Source of the DNA: Chrysemys picta bellii
Taxonomy: Eukaryota > Chordata > Testudines > Emydidae
Direction of reading: 5' to 3'
Assembly: GCF_011386835.1 (NCBI RefSeq)
Contig: NW_027052968.1
Location: 1-64,000, forward strand
DNA: 64,000 bases
Under the pieces are notes generated by a model, which was not told where the DNA came from, made no database searches, and saw nothing but the letters and a program-made list of their open reading frames with translations. This document shows positions 31,551 to 42,571 of the stretch, in pieces. The position numbers were made by a program, and so were the translations under genes. Each line of letters opens with the position of its first letter. Position 1 is the stretch's first letter.

Positions 31551-32026
31551 AAAACAACAAGGAGTCTGGTGGCACCTTAAAGACTAACAGATTTATTTGG
31601 GCATAAGCTTTCGTGAGTAAAAACCTCACTTCTTCGGATGCATAGAGTGAAAGTTACAGATGCAGGCATTATATACTGACACATGGAGAGCAGGGAGTTA
31701 CTTCACAAGTGGAGAACCAGTGTTGACAGGGCCAATTCAAAAATCAGGGTGGATGTAGTCCACTCCCAATAATAGATGAGGAGGTGTCAATTCCAGGAGA
31801 GGAAAAGCTGCTTCTGTAGTGAGCCAGCCACTCCCAGTCCCTATTCAAGCCCAGATTAATGGTGTTGAATTTGCAAATGAATTTTAGTTCTGCTGTTTCT
31901 CTTTGAAGTCTGTTTCTGAAGTTTTTTTTGTTCAATGATAGTGACTTTTAAATCTGTAATAGAATGACCAGGGAGATTGAAGTGTTCACATACTGGCTTA
32001 TGTATGTTACCATTCCTGATGTCCGA
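31551..32026 (-). repeat. PLE pLTR, upstream copy
   Basis: 476 bp, one T longer than 28608-29082 in the T-run near 31922. Its right end joins the array at the target duplication. Confidence 0.85.
31601..31641 (-). ncRNA. hammerhead-ribozyme-like motif in PLE pLTR, copy 3
   Basis: Third identical 41-mer. This copy sits upstream of the ORF, so a full transcript would carry one motif at each end, as described for PLEs. Confidence 0.4.
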
Positions 32027-32029
32027 CAT

Positions 32030-32143
32030 GGGGACATTATGGTTTGTCCTTTTCCTTTTAGCTTTTCCTCCATCCCTCCTTCCTTTCTCTTCATCTCTTA
32101 CTTCTTTTGTCCTTTCTCTTGTTCCCCTCACACCACCAGGAGT

Positions 32144-32184
<41 letters not shown>

Positions 32185-33550
32185 TGCTGATGGTTCTCTT
32201 CTCCTCCCCTTGTGGGGAGTTGATCCAAAACTGTGGGGTTGAAATAGTGCTTGGACCCCACTGACAGTAGATGCTGCCATTGTGTGACTTAGCATTAGTG
32301 TCTGGGATGACTTGGGTCAAGATCTCAACCTCCCTGCAACCCACTTCACTGCTGGCAGAATCCCTCCTGCACGCCCTGTTAGAGCCGCCTCCCAGCCCAA
32401 CCTGTGTCGGGGTGGAGAAGAGGGTTCTGATGACTTGAGCTGTGGTTTGGAGGTGGAATATCTGTGAAGGGCACTGAGCAGGAGGTAGCAGGAGCTCACC
32501 CTACAAGGAGGGGGGTTGGCTCTGGAGGTTTCTAGAAAGGACAAGAAGACTCCATTTTGGGGTTCAGGAGGTGAATTCATCTCTCATTGATGGGCAGGTG
32601 CTGGGTGGAAATACTGCTGGTTCCAGGTTCCCTTAATTCCCCCTGATTCCTCGGGGCGTTTGAGTCTCTGACAGGTTCTCGTTCCCTTGCAGCAGGAGGA
32701 CGTCACGGCCAAAATGATGCACCAGCTCCGCATCATCCTGCACTTAGGCCACGTGCCTGAGACACTGCAGGGGCTGCGCCTCTGAGGCCTTCAGGAACTC
32801 CCGCTCCCTGCTGCAGGTACTGCTCTGGCTCACTGTAAATGGGGAGCTAGTGGAAGGGGAAATGGAGCCCCCTGGCACTCACTAAAAGGGAAAGTGATGG
32901 ATTCTCCATCTCTTAATGTCATTTAATTTAGACTAGATACCTTTCTGGAATGTTTGTACCCAAAAAGTAACTATTGTACTATACAGGAAGCCCATGATAT
33001 GCAGGGGCTTAGATTAGATGCTCTAAAGGTCTCTTCTGGCCATAAAGTGTAGTAATTTTGGAAACACGGAGTGTAGCAATGGGAGCAGCCTCTGATGTTT
33101 TATTGTCTAGCCGGCTTGCTTCCTAGAATGAAGACCCATTGAGTGGGGTGATTCACACAGAGTAGCTCAAACCTTCAAAGTGTCAGGCCAGCAGGAGGAC
33201 ATTAGCACTTCAGGGTTTGGTTGGGTGTGGCAGTGACATCACAAAGGCCTTTTGCAGGACGTCAGCTTATTGGTCAAATGTGTTAGGGAGGTGGTGACCT
33301 CAGAGAGAGATGCTGACATCAGAGAGAGATGCTGACATGAGGGCCAGGGAAACCTCAGAGACCCCTCTGGCTTTGCTTCAGCAAGTCTCCTCCTTGAGGT
33401 CTCTCTTTGAGGAAAGTAAGTGCCTCGGAGAGGTTTGTATCCTGTTCAGTCTGATCCACCTGGTGCCAGCTGAATTCTAAGCATGGAAAACACTAGTTCA
33501 AGGTGGCAGAATTTTATTCCCTCCCTGTGATTTTGTCCCGTAGAATCACT
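32030..33550 (+). repeat. array monomer 10 (1521 bp, E-type)
   Basis: Copy of monomer 1 at offset 29921 up to about 33390, then a deletion of about 110 bp in the second exon-like block (GAGGTCTCTCTTTGAGG joined to AAAGTAAGTGCC). TG run 32145-32183. Exon-like block 32693-32816. Confidence 0.86.
32693..32816 (+). pseudogene. HEAT-gene-like pseudo-exon, monomer 10
   Basis: 124 bp, E-type variant (AAAATGATGC, CACTTAGGCC), with the shared CTCTGA frameshift and intact splice borders. Confidence 0.48.
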
Positions 33551-35172
33551 GGGGACATTAGTGTTTGTCCTTTTCGTTTTACCTTTTCCTCCCTCCCTCC
33601 TTCCTTTCTCTTCATCTCTTACTTCTTTTGTCCTTTCTCCTGTTCCCCTCCCACCACCGGGAGTGGTTTGTGTGTGTGTGTGTGTGTTTGTGTGTTGCTG
33701 GGGGTGCTCTTCACCTCCCTTTGTGGGGAGTTCATCCAAACCTGTGTGGTTGAAATAGTGCTTGGACTCCACTGACACTAGATGCTGCCATCGTGTGGAT
33801 TAGCATTGGTGTCTGGGATGACTTGGGGCAAGATCTCAACCTCCCCGGAACCCACTTCACTGCTGGCAGAATCCCTCCTGCCACCCCTGCTAGAGCCGCC
33901 TCTCTGGCCAACCTGGGTGGGGGTGGAGAAGAGGGTTCTGATAACTTGAGCTGTGGTTTGGTGGTGGAACATCTGTCAAGGGCACTGAGGGGGAGATAGC
34001 AGGAGCTCATCCTTCAAGGAGGGGGGTTGGCACTGGAGGTTACTAGAAAGGACAAGAAGACTCCATTCTGGGGTTCAGGAGGTGAATTTATCCCTCAGTG
34101 GTGGGCAGGTGATGGGTGGAAGTAGTGCTGGTTCCAGGTGCCCTTAATTCCCGCTGATTCCTCGGGGCGTTTGAGTCTCTGACAGGTTCTCGTTCCCTTG
34201 CAGCAGGAGGACGTCACGGCCAAAAGTGATGCACCAGCTCCGCATCATCCGGCACTTGCGCCAGATTCCTGAGACACTGCAGGGGCTGTGCCTCTGAGGC
34301 CATCAGCAACTCCCGCTCCCTGCTGCAGGTACTGCTCTGGCTCACTGTAAATGGGGAGCTAGTGGAAGGGGAAATGGAGCCCCCTGGCACTCACTAAAAG
34401 GGAAAGTGGTGGATTCTCCAACTCTTGATGTCATTGAAGGAAGACTAGATGCCTTTCTGCAATGTGTGTGCCCAAAAAGTAACTATTGTACTATACAGCA
34501 AGCCTATGGTATGCAAGGGGTTAGATGAGATGCTCTAAAGGTCTCTTCTGGCCATAAAGTCCCCTAATTTTGGAAACACTGAGTGTAGCATTGGGAGCAG
34601 CCTCTGATGTTTTACCGTCTAGCCGGCTTGCTTCCTAGAATGAACAGGCATTGAGTGGGGTGATCCACAGAGAGTAGCTGAAACCTTCAAAGTGTCAGCC
34701 CAGCAACAGGACATTAGCACTTCCGGGGAAGAGTGGGTGTGGCAGTGATATCACAAAGGCCTTTTGCAGGACGTCAGCCTATTGGTCAAAGGTGTTAGGG
34801 AGGTGGTGACCTCCGAGAGAGATGCTGACATCAGCCTGGCAGGACAGGAGCACAGGGCCAGGGAAACCTCAGAGACCCCTGTGGCTTTGCTTCAGCAAGT
34901 CTCCTTCTCGAGGTCTCTCTTTGAGGACTGAGAGAGTGTTAGGGTTGACGTATGTGAGTGTGAGCAGGAGCCTCTTTCAAGTTTTCTCCTTTCCTTTGAC
35001 GGATTTTACTAGAAAACAGACGTCCCTATTTAGAAGGTAAGAGCCTCCAAGAGGTTTTGAAACCTGCTCAGTCTGATCCATCTGGTGCCAGCTGAATTCT
35101 AGTCATGGAAAACAGTAGTTTAAGATGGCAGAATTTTATTCCCTCCCTGGGATTTTGTCCCGTAGAATCACT
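33551..35172 (+). repeat. array monomer 11 (1.62 kb, F-type, uninterrupted)
   Basis: Same type as monomers 3 and 22 but without CR1 or Harbinger, so it preserves both empty sites (near 33925-33945 and 34579-34590). TG run 33668-33695. Exon-like block 34204-34328. Confidence 0.87.
34204..34328 (+). pseudogene. HEAT-gene-like pseudo-exon, monomer 11
   Basis: 125 bp with the same extra A (CCAAAAGTG) as monomer 3, showing common descent. Confidence 0.48.
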
Positions 35173-35287
35173 GGGGACATTAGGGTTTGTCCTTTTCGTT
35201 TTACCTTTTCCTCCATCCCCCCTTCCTTTCTCTTCATCTCTTACTTCTTTTGTCCTTTCTCCTGTTCCCCTTTCACCACCAGGAGTG

Positions 35288-35330
<43 letters not shown>

Positions 35331-36805
35331 GCTGGGGGTGCTCTTCACCTCCCCTTGTGGGGAGTTCATCCAAAACTGTATGGTTGAAATAGTGCTTGGA
35401 CTCCACTGACACTAGATGCTGCCATCCTGTGGCTTAGCATTAGTGTCTGGGATGACTTGGGGCAAGATCTCAACCTCCCCTCAACCCACTTCACTTCTGG
35501 CAGAATCCCTCCTGCCCCCCCGCTAGAGCCGCCTCGATGCCCAACCTGGTTGGGGGTGCAGAAGAGGGTTCTGATAACTTGAGGTTTGGTTTGGAGGTGG
35601 AACAGCTGTGAAGAACACTGAGGGGGAGGTAGCAGGAGCTAATGCTACAAGGAGGGGGGTTGGCACTGGAGGATACTAGAAAGGACAAGAAGACTCCATT
35701 CTGGGGTTCAGGAGGTGAATTCATCCCTCAGCGGTGGGCAGGTGCTGGGTGGAAATACTGCTGGTTCCAGGTGCCCTTAATTCCCCCTGATTCCTCGGGG
35801 CCTTTGAGTCTCTGACAGGTTCTCGTTCCCTTGCAGCAGGAGGACGTCACGGCCAAAGTGATGCACCAGCTCCGCATCATCCGGCACTTGCGCCAGGTGC
35901 CTGAGACACTGCAGGGGCTGTTCCTCTGAGGCCTTCAGCAACTCCCGCTCCCTGCTGCAGGTACTGCTCTGGCTCACTGTAAATGGGGAGCTAGTGGAAG
36001 GGGAAATGGAGTCCCCTGGCCCTCACTAAAAGGGAAAGTGGTGGATTCTCCATCTCTTGATGTCATTGAATGAAGACTAGATGCCTTTCTGGAATGTGTG
36101 TGCCCAAAGAGTAACTATTGTACTATACAGTAAGCCTATGATATGCAGCGGGTTAGATTAGATGCTCTAAAGGTCTCTTCTGACCATAAAGTCTACTAAT
36201 TTTGGAAACACTGAGTGTAGCATTGGGAGCAGCCTCTGATGTTTTACTGTCTAGCCCGCTTGCTTCCTAGAATGAGGATGCATTGAGTGGGGTGATCCAC
36301 AGAGAGTAGCTCAAACCTTCAAAGTGTCAGGCCAGCAGCAGGACATTAGCACTTTAGGGTTTGGTTGGGTGTGGCAGTGATATCACAAAGGCCTTATCCT
36401 GGACCTCAGCCTATGGGTCAAAGGTGTTAGGGAGGTGGTTACCTGAGAGAGAGATGCTGACATCAGCCAGGCAGGACAGGAGCGCAGGGCCAGGGAAACC
36501 TCAGAGACCCCTTTGGCTTTGCTTTAGCAAGTCTCCTTCTCGAGGTCTCCCTTTTTAGGACTCAGAGAGTATTAGGGTTCAAGTATGTGAGTGCGAGGAG
36601 GAACCTCTTTCGAGTTTCTCCTTTTATTGATTTTACTAGAAAACAGACGTGCCTGTTGAGAAGGTAAGAACCTTGGAGAGGTTTTTAACCTGCTCAGTCT
36701 GCAGTCTGATCCATCTGGTGCCAGCTGAATTCTAGGCATGGAAAACACTAGTTCAAGGTGGCAGAATTTTACAGCCCACCTGGGATTTTGTGCCGTAGAA
36801 TCACT
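35173..36805 (+). repeat. array monomer 12 (1633 bp, A-type)
   Basis: Opens higher-order block II. TG run 35293-35329 preceded by TATA, otherwise like monomer 4. Exon-like block 35837-35960. Confidence 0.87.
35837..35960 (+). pseudogene. HEAT-gene-like pseudo-exon, monomer 12
   Basis: 124 bp, same sequence type as monomers 4, 19 and 23; shared frameshift. Confidence 0.5.
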
Positions 36806-37842
36806 GGGGACATTAGTGTTTGTCCTTTTCGTTTTACCTTTTCCTCCATCCCTCCTTGCTTTCTCTTGTTCCCCTCCCACCACCAGGAGTGGTGTGTGTG
36901 TTTGTGTGTTGCTGGGGGTGCTCTTCACCTCCCCTTGTGGGAAGTTGACACTGCAAGGGCTGTGCCTCTGTGGACATCAGCAACTCCCACTCCCTGCTGC
37001 AGGTACTGCTCTGGCTCACTGTAAATGGGGTGCTAGTGGAAGGGGAAATGGAACCCCCTGGCCCTCACTAAAAGGGAAAGTGGTGGATTCTCCATCTCTC
37101 GATGTCATTGAATGAAGACTAGATGCCTTTCTGGAATGTGTGTGCCCAAAAAGTAACTATTGTACTATACAGGAGGCCTATGATATGCAGGGGCTTAGAT
37201 GAGATGCTCTAAAGGTCTCTTCTGGCCATAAAGTCTACAAATTTTGGAAACACTGAGTGTAGCATTGGGAGCAGCCTCTGATGTTTTACTGTCTAGCCCA
37301 CTTGCTTCCTAGAATGAAGACGCATTGAGTGGGGTGATCCACAGAGAGTAGCTCAAACCTTCATAGTGTCAGGCCAGCAGCAGGACATTAGCACTTAAGG
37401 GTTTGATTGGTGGCAGTGATATCACAAAGGTCTTTTGCAGGACCTCAGCATATTGGTCAAAGGTGTTAGGGAGGTGGTAACCTCAGAGAGAGATGCCGCC
37501 ATCAGCGAGGCAGGACAGGGGCGCATGGCCAGGGAAACCTCAGAGACCCCTGTGGCTTTGCTTCAGCAAGTCTCCTTCTCGAGGTTTCTCTTGAGGACTG
37601 AGAGAGTATTAGGATTCACGTATTTGAGTGAGAGCAGGAGCCTCTTTCGAGTTGTCTCCTTTCCTTTTACTGATTTTACTAGAAAACAGACATCCCTGTT
37701 TAGAAAGTAAGAGCCTCCAAGAGGTTTTGGAACCTGCTCAGTCTGATCCATCTGGTGCCAGCTGAATTCTAGGCATGGAAAACACTAGTTCAAGGTGGCA
37801 GAATTTTAATCCCTCCCTGTAATTTTGTCTGGTAGAATCACT
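36806..37842 (+). repeat. array monomer 13 (1037 bp, deleted B-type)
   Basis: Same deletion breakpoint as monomer 5 (AAGTTGA|CACTGCAAGG). Exon remnant 36948-37002. Confidence 0.87.
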
Positions 37843-37956
37843 GGGGACATCAGGGTTTGTCCTTTTCGTTTTACCTTTTCCTCCATCCCTCCTTCCTTTC
37901 TCTTCATCTCTTACTTCTTTTGTCCTTTCTCCTGTTCCCCTTTCACCACCAGGAGT

Positions 37957-38016
<60 letters not shown>

Positions 38017-38215
38017 TGTGTGTTGCTGGGGGTGCTCTTCACCTCCCCTTGTTGGGAGTTGATCCAAAACTGTATGGTTGAAATAGTGCTTGGACTCCAC
38101 TGACACTAGATGCTGCCATCGTGTGGTTTAGCATTAGTGTCTGGGATGACTTGGGGCAAGATCTCAACCTCCCCGCAACCCACTTCACTGCTGCCAGAAT
38201 CCCACCTGCCCCCCC
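37843..38215 (+). repeat. array monomer 14, left part (C-type)
   Basis: 65-bp TG run (37958-38022). Same fusion to the LTR fragment as monomer 6. Continues at 38757-39253. Confidence 0.82.
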
Positions 38216-38756
38216 AAACTCCTTGGATCTTAAAACAAGGAAAAATCAATCAGGTTCTTAAAAATAAGGCTTTTAATTAAAGAAAAAGGTAAAAATCATC
38301 TCTGTAAATCAGTATGGAAATTAACCTTACAGGGTAATCAAACTTAAAGAGCTCCGAGGACTCCCCTCTAGTCTTAGGTTCAAAGTACAGCAAACAAAGA
38401 TAAACACTCTAGTAAAAGGTACATTTACAAGTTGAGAAAACAAAGGAAAACTAACACGCCTTGTTTGAAATAGGAGAGACTTGTTTAGAAAGATGTGGAG
38501 AACCTGGATTGATGTCTGGTCCCTCTCAGTCCCGAGGGCGAACACCCACACAAACAAAGAACACAAACAAAAGCCTTCCCCTCCCCAAGATTTGAAAGTA
38601 TCTTGTCCCCTTATTGGTCCTTTAGGTCAGATGCCAGCCAGGTTACCTGAGCTTCTTAACCCTTTAGAGGGAAAAGGATTTTGGAGTCTCTGGCCAGGAG
38701 GATTTTATAGTACTGTACACAGGACAGCTGTTACCCTTCCCTTTATAGTTATGACA
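38216..38756 (-). mobile_element. solo LTR fragment, copy 2
   Basis: Same left breakpoint (AAACTCCTTGG) and right end (TTATGACA, then ACCTC) as copy 1, differing by single bases. Confidence 0.75.
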
Positions 38757-39253
38757 ACCTCAAACCTTCAAAGTGTCAGGCCAGCAGCAGGACATTAGCA
38801 CTTCAGGGTTTGGTTGGGTGTGTCAGTGACATCACAAAGGCCTTTTGCAGGATGTCAGCTTATTGGTCAAATGTGTTAGGGAGGTGGTGACCTCCGAGAG
38901 AGATGCTGACATCAGCCTGGCAGGACAGGAGCACAGGGCCAGGGAAACCTCAGAGACCCTGTGGCTTTGCTTCAGCAAGTCTCCTTCTCGGGGTCTTTCT
39001 TTGAGGACTGAGAGAGTATTAGGGTTCACATACGTGAGTGCGTGCAGGAGCCTCTTTCGAGTTTTCTCCTTTCCTTTTACTGATTTTACTAGAAAACAGA
39101 CGTCCCTGTTTAGAAGGTAAGAGCCTCCAAGAGGTTTTGGCAGCTGCTCAGTCTGATCCATCTGGTTCCAGCTGAATTCTAGGCATGGAAAACAGTAGTT
39201 TAAGGTGGCAGAATTTTAATCCCTCCCTGTAATTTTGTCTGGTAGAATCACCT
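38757..39253 (+). repeat. array monomer 14, right part
   Basis: Matches monomer 6 right part at about offset 19715. Confidence 0.82.
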
Positions 39254-39365
39254 GGGACATTAGGGTTTGTCCTTTTCGTTTTACCTTTTCCGCATCATCC
39301 GGCACTTGCGCCAGATTCCTGAGACACTGCAGGGGCTGTGCCTCTGAGGCCATCAGCAACTCCCA
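39254..39365 (+). repeat. array monomer 15, left stub with a template-switch-like patch
   Basis: Only 37 bp of the monomer start remains. It jumps at 39290 to 75 bp of an F-type exon block (CGCATCATCCGGCACTTGCG to AGCAACTCCC), then at 39366 into the middle of CR1 copy b. No TG run. Confidence 0.8.
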
Positions 39366-41204
39366 TCTAAATTGTATTTGCCTAGTTTATCAATAAGAAT
39401 ATCATGCGAGACCGTATCAAATGCCTTACTAAAGTCTAGGTATACCACATCCACAGCCTCACCCTTATCCACAAGGCTCGTTATCCTATCAAAGAAAGCT
39501 ATCAGATTGGTTTGACATGATTTGTTCTTCACAAATCCATGCTGGCTGTTCCCTATCACCTTACCACCTTCCAAGTGTTTGCAGATGATTTCCTTAATTA
39601 CTTGCTCCATTATCTTCCCTGGCCCAGAAGTTAAACTCACTGGGGTCTGTAGTTTCCTGGGTTGTTTTTATTTCCCTTTTTATAGATGGGCACTATATTT
39701 GCCCTTTTCCAGTCTTCTGGAATCTCTCCCGTCTCCCATGATTTTCCAAAGATAATAGCTAGAGGCTCAGATACCTCCTCTATTAGCTCCTTGAGTATTC
39801 TAGGATGCATTTCATCAGGCCCGGGTGACTTGCAGGCATCTAACTTTTCTAAGTGATTTTTAACTTGTTCTTTTTTTATTTTATCTGCTAAACCTACCCC
39901 CTTCCCATTAGCATTCACTATGTTAGGCATTCCTTCAGACTTCTCGGTGAAGACCGAAACAAAGAAGTCATTAAGCATCTCCGCCATTTCCAAGTTTCCT
40001 GTTACTGTTTCTCCCTCTTCACTAAGCAGTGGGCCTACCCTGTCTTTGGTCTTCCTCTTGCTTCTAATGTATTGATAAAAAGTCTTCTTGTTTCCCTTTA
40101 TTCCCGTAGCTAGTTTGAGCTCATTTTGTGCCTTTGCCTTTCTAATCTTGCCCCTGCATTCCTGTGTTGTTTGCCTATATTCATCCTTTGTAATCTGTCC
40201 CAGTTTCCATTTTTGATATGACTCCTTTTTATTTTTTAGATCATGCAAGATCTCATGGTTAAGCCAAGGTGGTCTTTTGCCACATTTTCTATCTTTCCTA
40301 ACCAGCGGAATAGCTTGCTTTTGGGCCCTTAATAGTGTCCCTTTGAAAAACTGCCAACTCTCCTCAGTTGTTTTTCCCCTCAGTCTTGATTCCCATGGGA
40401 CCGTACCTATCAGCTCTCTGAGCTTACCAAAATCTGCCTTCCTGAAATCCATTGTCTCTATTTTGCTGTTCTCCCTTCTACCCTTCCTTAGAATTGCAAA
40501 CTCTATGATTTCATGATCACTTTCACCCAGGCTGCCTTCTACTTTCAAATTCTCAACGAGTTCCTCCCTATTTGTTAAAATCAAGTCTAGAACAGCTTCC
40601 CCCCAGTAGCGTTTTCAACCTTCTGAAATAAAAAGTTGTCTCCAATGCAGTCCAGGAATTTGTTGGATAGTCTGTGCCCCGCTGTGTTATTTTCCCAACA
40701 TATAGCGGGATAGTTGAAGTCCCCCATCACCACCAAATCTTGGGCTTTGGATGATTTTGTTAGTTGCTTAAAAAAAGCCTCATCCACCTCTTCCACCTGG
40801 TTAGGTGGCCTGTAGTAGACTCCTAGCATGACATCTCCCTTGTTTTTTACCCCTTTTAGCCTAACCCAGAGACTCTCAACACTTCCGTCTCCTATATCCA
40901 TCTCTACCTCAGTCCAAGTGTGTACATTTTTAATATACAAGGCAACACCTCCTCCCTTTTTCCCCTGTCTATCCTTCCTGAGCAAGCTGTACCCATCCAC
41001 ACCAACATTCCAATCATGTGTATTATCCCACCAAGTTTCAGTAATGCCAACAATGTCATAGTTGTATTTATTTATTAGCACTTCCAGTTCTTCCTGCTTA
41101 TTCCCCATACTTCTCGCATTTGTATATAGACATCTAAGATACTGGTTTGATCTTTCCTCCCAGTTTTGTCCTGACTCTCCTTTCCCTCTGACAATATAGC
41201 CCAC
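39366..41204 (-). pseudogene. CR1 ORF2 remnant, copy b
   Basis: Endonuclease segment 41204-40587 ([32 protein letters not shown]). Linker and RT start 40584-39637 ([28 protein letters not shown]). RT fingers 39640-39366, which keeps motif A ([14 protein letters not shown]) but loses motifs B and C. Shares the C-run frameshift near 40600 and the extra C near 39650 with copy a. Confidence 0.85.
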
Positions 41205-41332
41205 ACTCCCTCTCGTTTTTGACCCATCTCCCCGGTCTCCATGTTCCCCACTTACCTGTGGGCTTTGCTCACCTGTCCCCGTTGAACCTAGTTTAAAGCC
41301 CTCCTCACTAGGTTAGCCAGTCTGTGTCCAAA
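39366..41332 (-). mobile_element. CR1 LINE, copy b (3' part lost)
   Basis: Matches CR1 copy a from 6749 to 8714. The 3' half of ORF2 and the 3' end are missing at the junction with the exon patch. The right flank GGTACTAATAACTTGAG is the same as in the other copies, so this is a descendant of one insertion. Confidence 0.9.
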
Positions 41333-42571
41333 GGTACTAATAACTTGAGCTGTGGTTTGGAGGTGGAACAGCTGTCAAGGGCACTGAGGGGGAGATAGCA
41401 GGAGCTCATCCTTCAAGGAGGGGGGTTGGCACTGGAGGTTACTAGAAAGGACAAGAAGACTCCATTCTGGGGTTCAGGAGGTGAATTTATCCCTCAGTGG
41501 TGGGCAGGTGATGGGTGGAAGTAGTGCTGGTTCCAGGTGCCCTTAATTCCCGCTGATTCCTCGGGGCGTTTGAGTCTCTGACAGGTTCTCGTTCCCTTGC
41601 AGCAGGAGGACGTCACGTCCAAAGTGATGCACCAGCTCCGCATCATCCGGCACTTGCGCCAGATTCCTGAGACACTGCAGGGGCTGTGCCTCTGAGGCCA
41701 TCAGCAACTCCCGCTCCCTGCTGCAGGTACTGCTCTGGCTCACTGTAAATGGGGAGCTAGTGGAAGGGGAAATGGAGCCCCCTGGCACTCAGTAAAGGGG
41801 AAAGTGGTGGATTCTCCATCTCTTGATGTCATTTCATGAAGACTAGATGCCTTTCTGGAATGTGTGTGCCCAAAAAGTACCTATTGTACTATACAGGAAG
41901 CCTATGATATGCAGGGGGTTAGATGAGATGTTCTAAAGGTCTCTTCTGGCCATAAAGTGTAGTAATTTTGGAAACACTGAGTGTAGCATTGGGAGCAGCC
42001 TCTGATGCTTTACTGTCTAGCCGACTTGCTTCCTAGAATGAAGACGCATCGAGTGGGGTGATCCACAGAGAGTAGCTGAAACCTTCAAAGTGTCAGCCCA
42101 GCAACAGGACATTAGCACTTCCGGGGAAGGGTGGGTGTGGCAGTGATATCACAAAGGCCTTTTGCAGGACGTCAGCCTATTGGTCAAAGGTGTTAGGGAG
42201 GTGGTGTCCTCCGAGAGAGATGCTGACATCCGCCTGGGAGGACAGGAGCACAGGGCCAGGGAAACCTCAGAGACCCCTGTGGCTTTGCTTCAGCAAGTCT
42301 CCTTCTCGAGGTCTCTCTTTGAGGACTGAGAGAGTGTTAGGGTTGACGTATGTGAGTGTGAGCAGGAGCCTCTTTCGAGTTTTCTCCTTTCCTTTTGACG
42401 GATTTTACTAGAAAACAGACGTCCCTATTTAGAAGGTAAGAGCCTCCAAGAGGTTTTGGAACCTACTCAGTCTGATCCATCTGGTGCCAGCTGAATTCTA
42501 GGCATGGAAAACAGTAGTTTAAGATGGCAGAATTTTATTCCCTCCCTGGGATTTTGTCCCGTAGAATCACT
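41333..42571 (+). repeat. array monomer 15, right part
   Basis: F-type at first (exon-like block 41603-41726), then from about 41800 it resembles monomer 8 (CATTTCATGAAGACTAG), a mosaic expected from gene conversion or unequal crossing over. Confidence 0.83.
41603..41726 (+). pseudogene. HEAT-gene-like pseudo-exon, monomer 15
   Basis: 124 bp. GACGTCACGTCC variant, shared frameshift, splice borders intact. Confidence 0.48.

Larger units (their letters stand above)
28608..32029 (-). mobile_element. Penelope-like element, copy 2 (3.42 kb, complete between pLTRs)
   Basis: Minus-strand PLE flanked by a target duplication of about 12 bp: GGGGATATTAGG at 28596-28607 and GGGGACATTATG at 32030-32041. 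Direct 475/476-bp pLTRs lie at 28608-29082 and 31551-32026. Between them lies one long ORF for RT plus GIY-YIG endonuclease. PLEs use this endonuclease to nick DNA and prime reverse transcription. The pLTR layout reflects a partial tandem unit at the 5' side. Confidence 0.92.
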
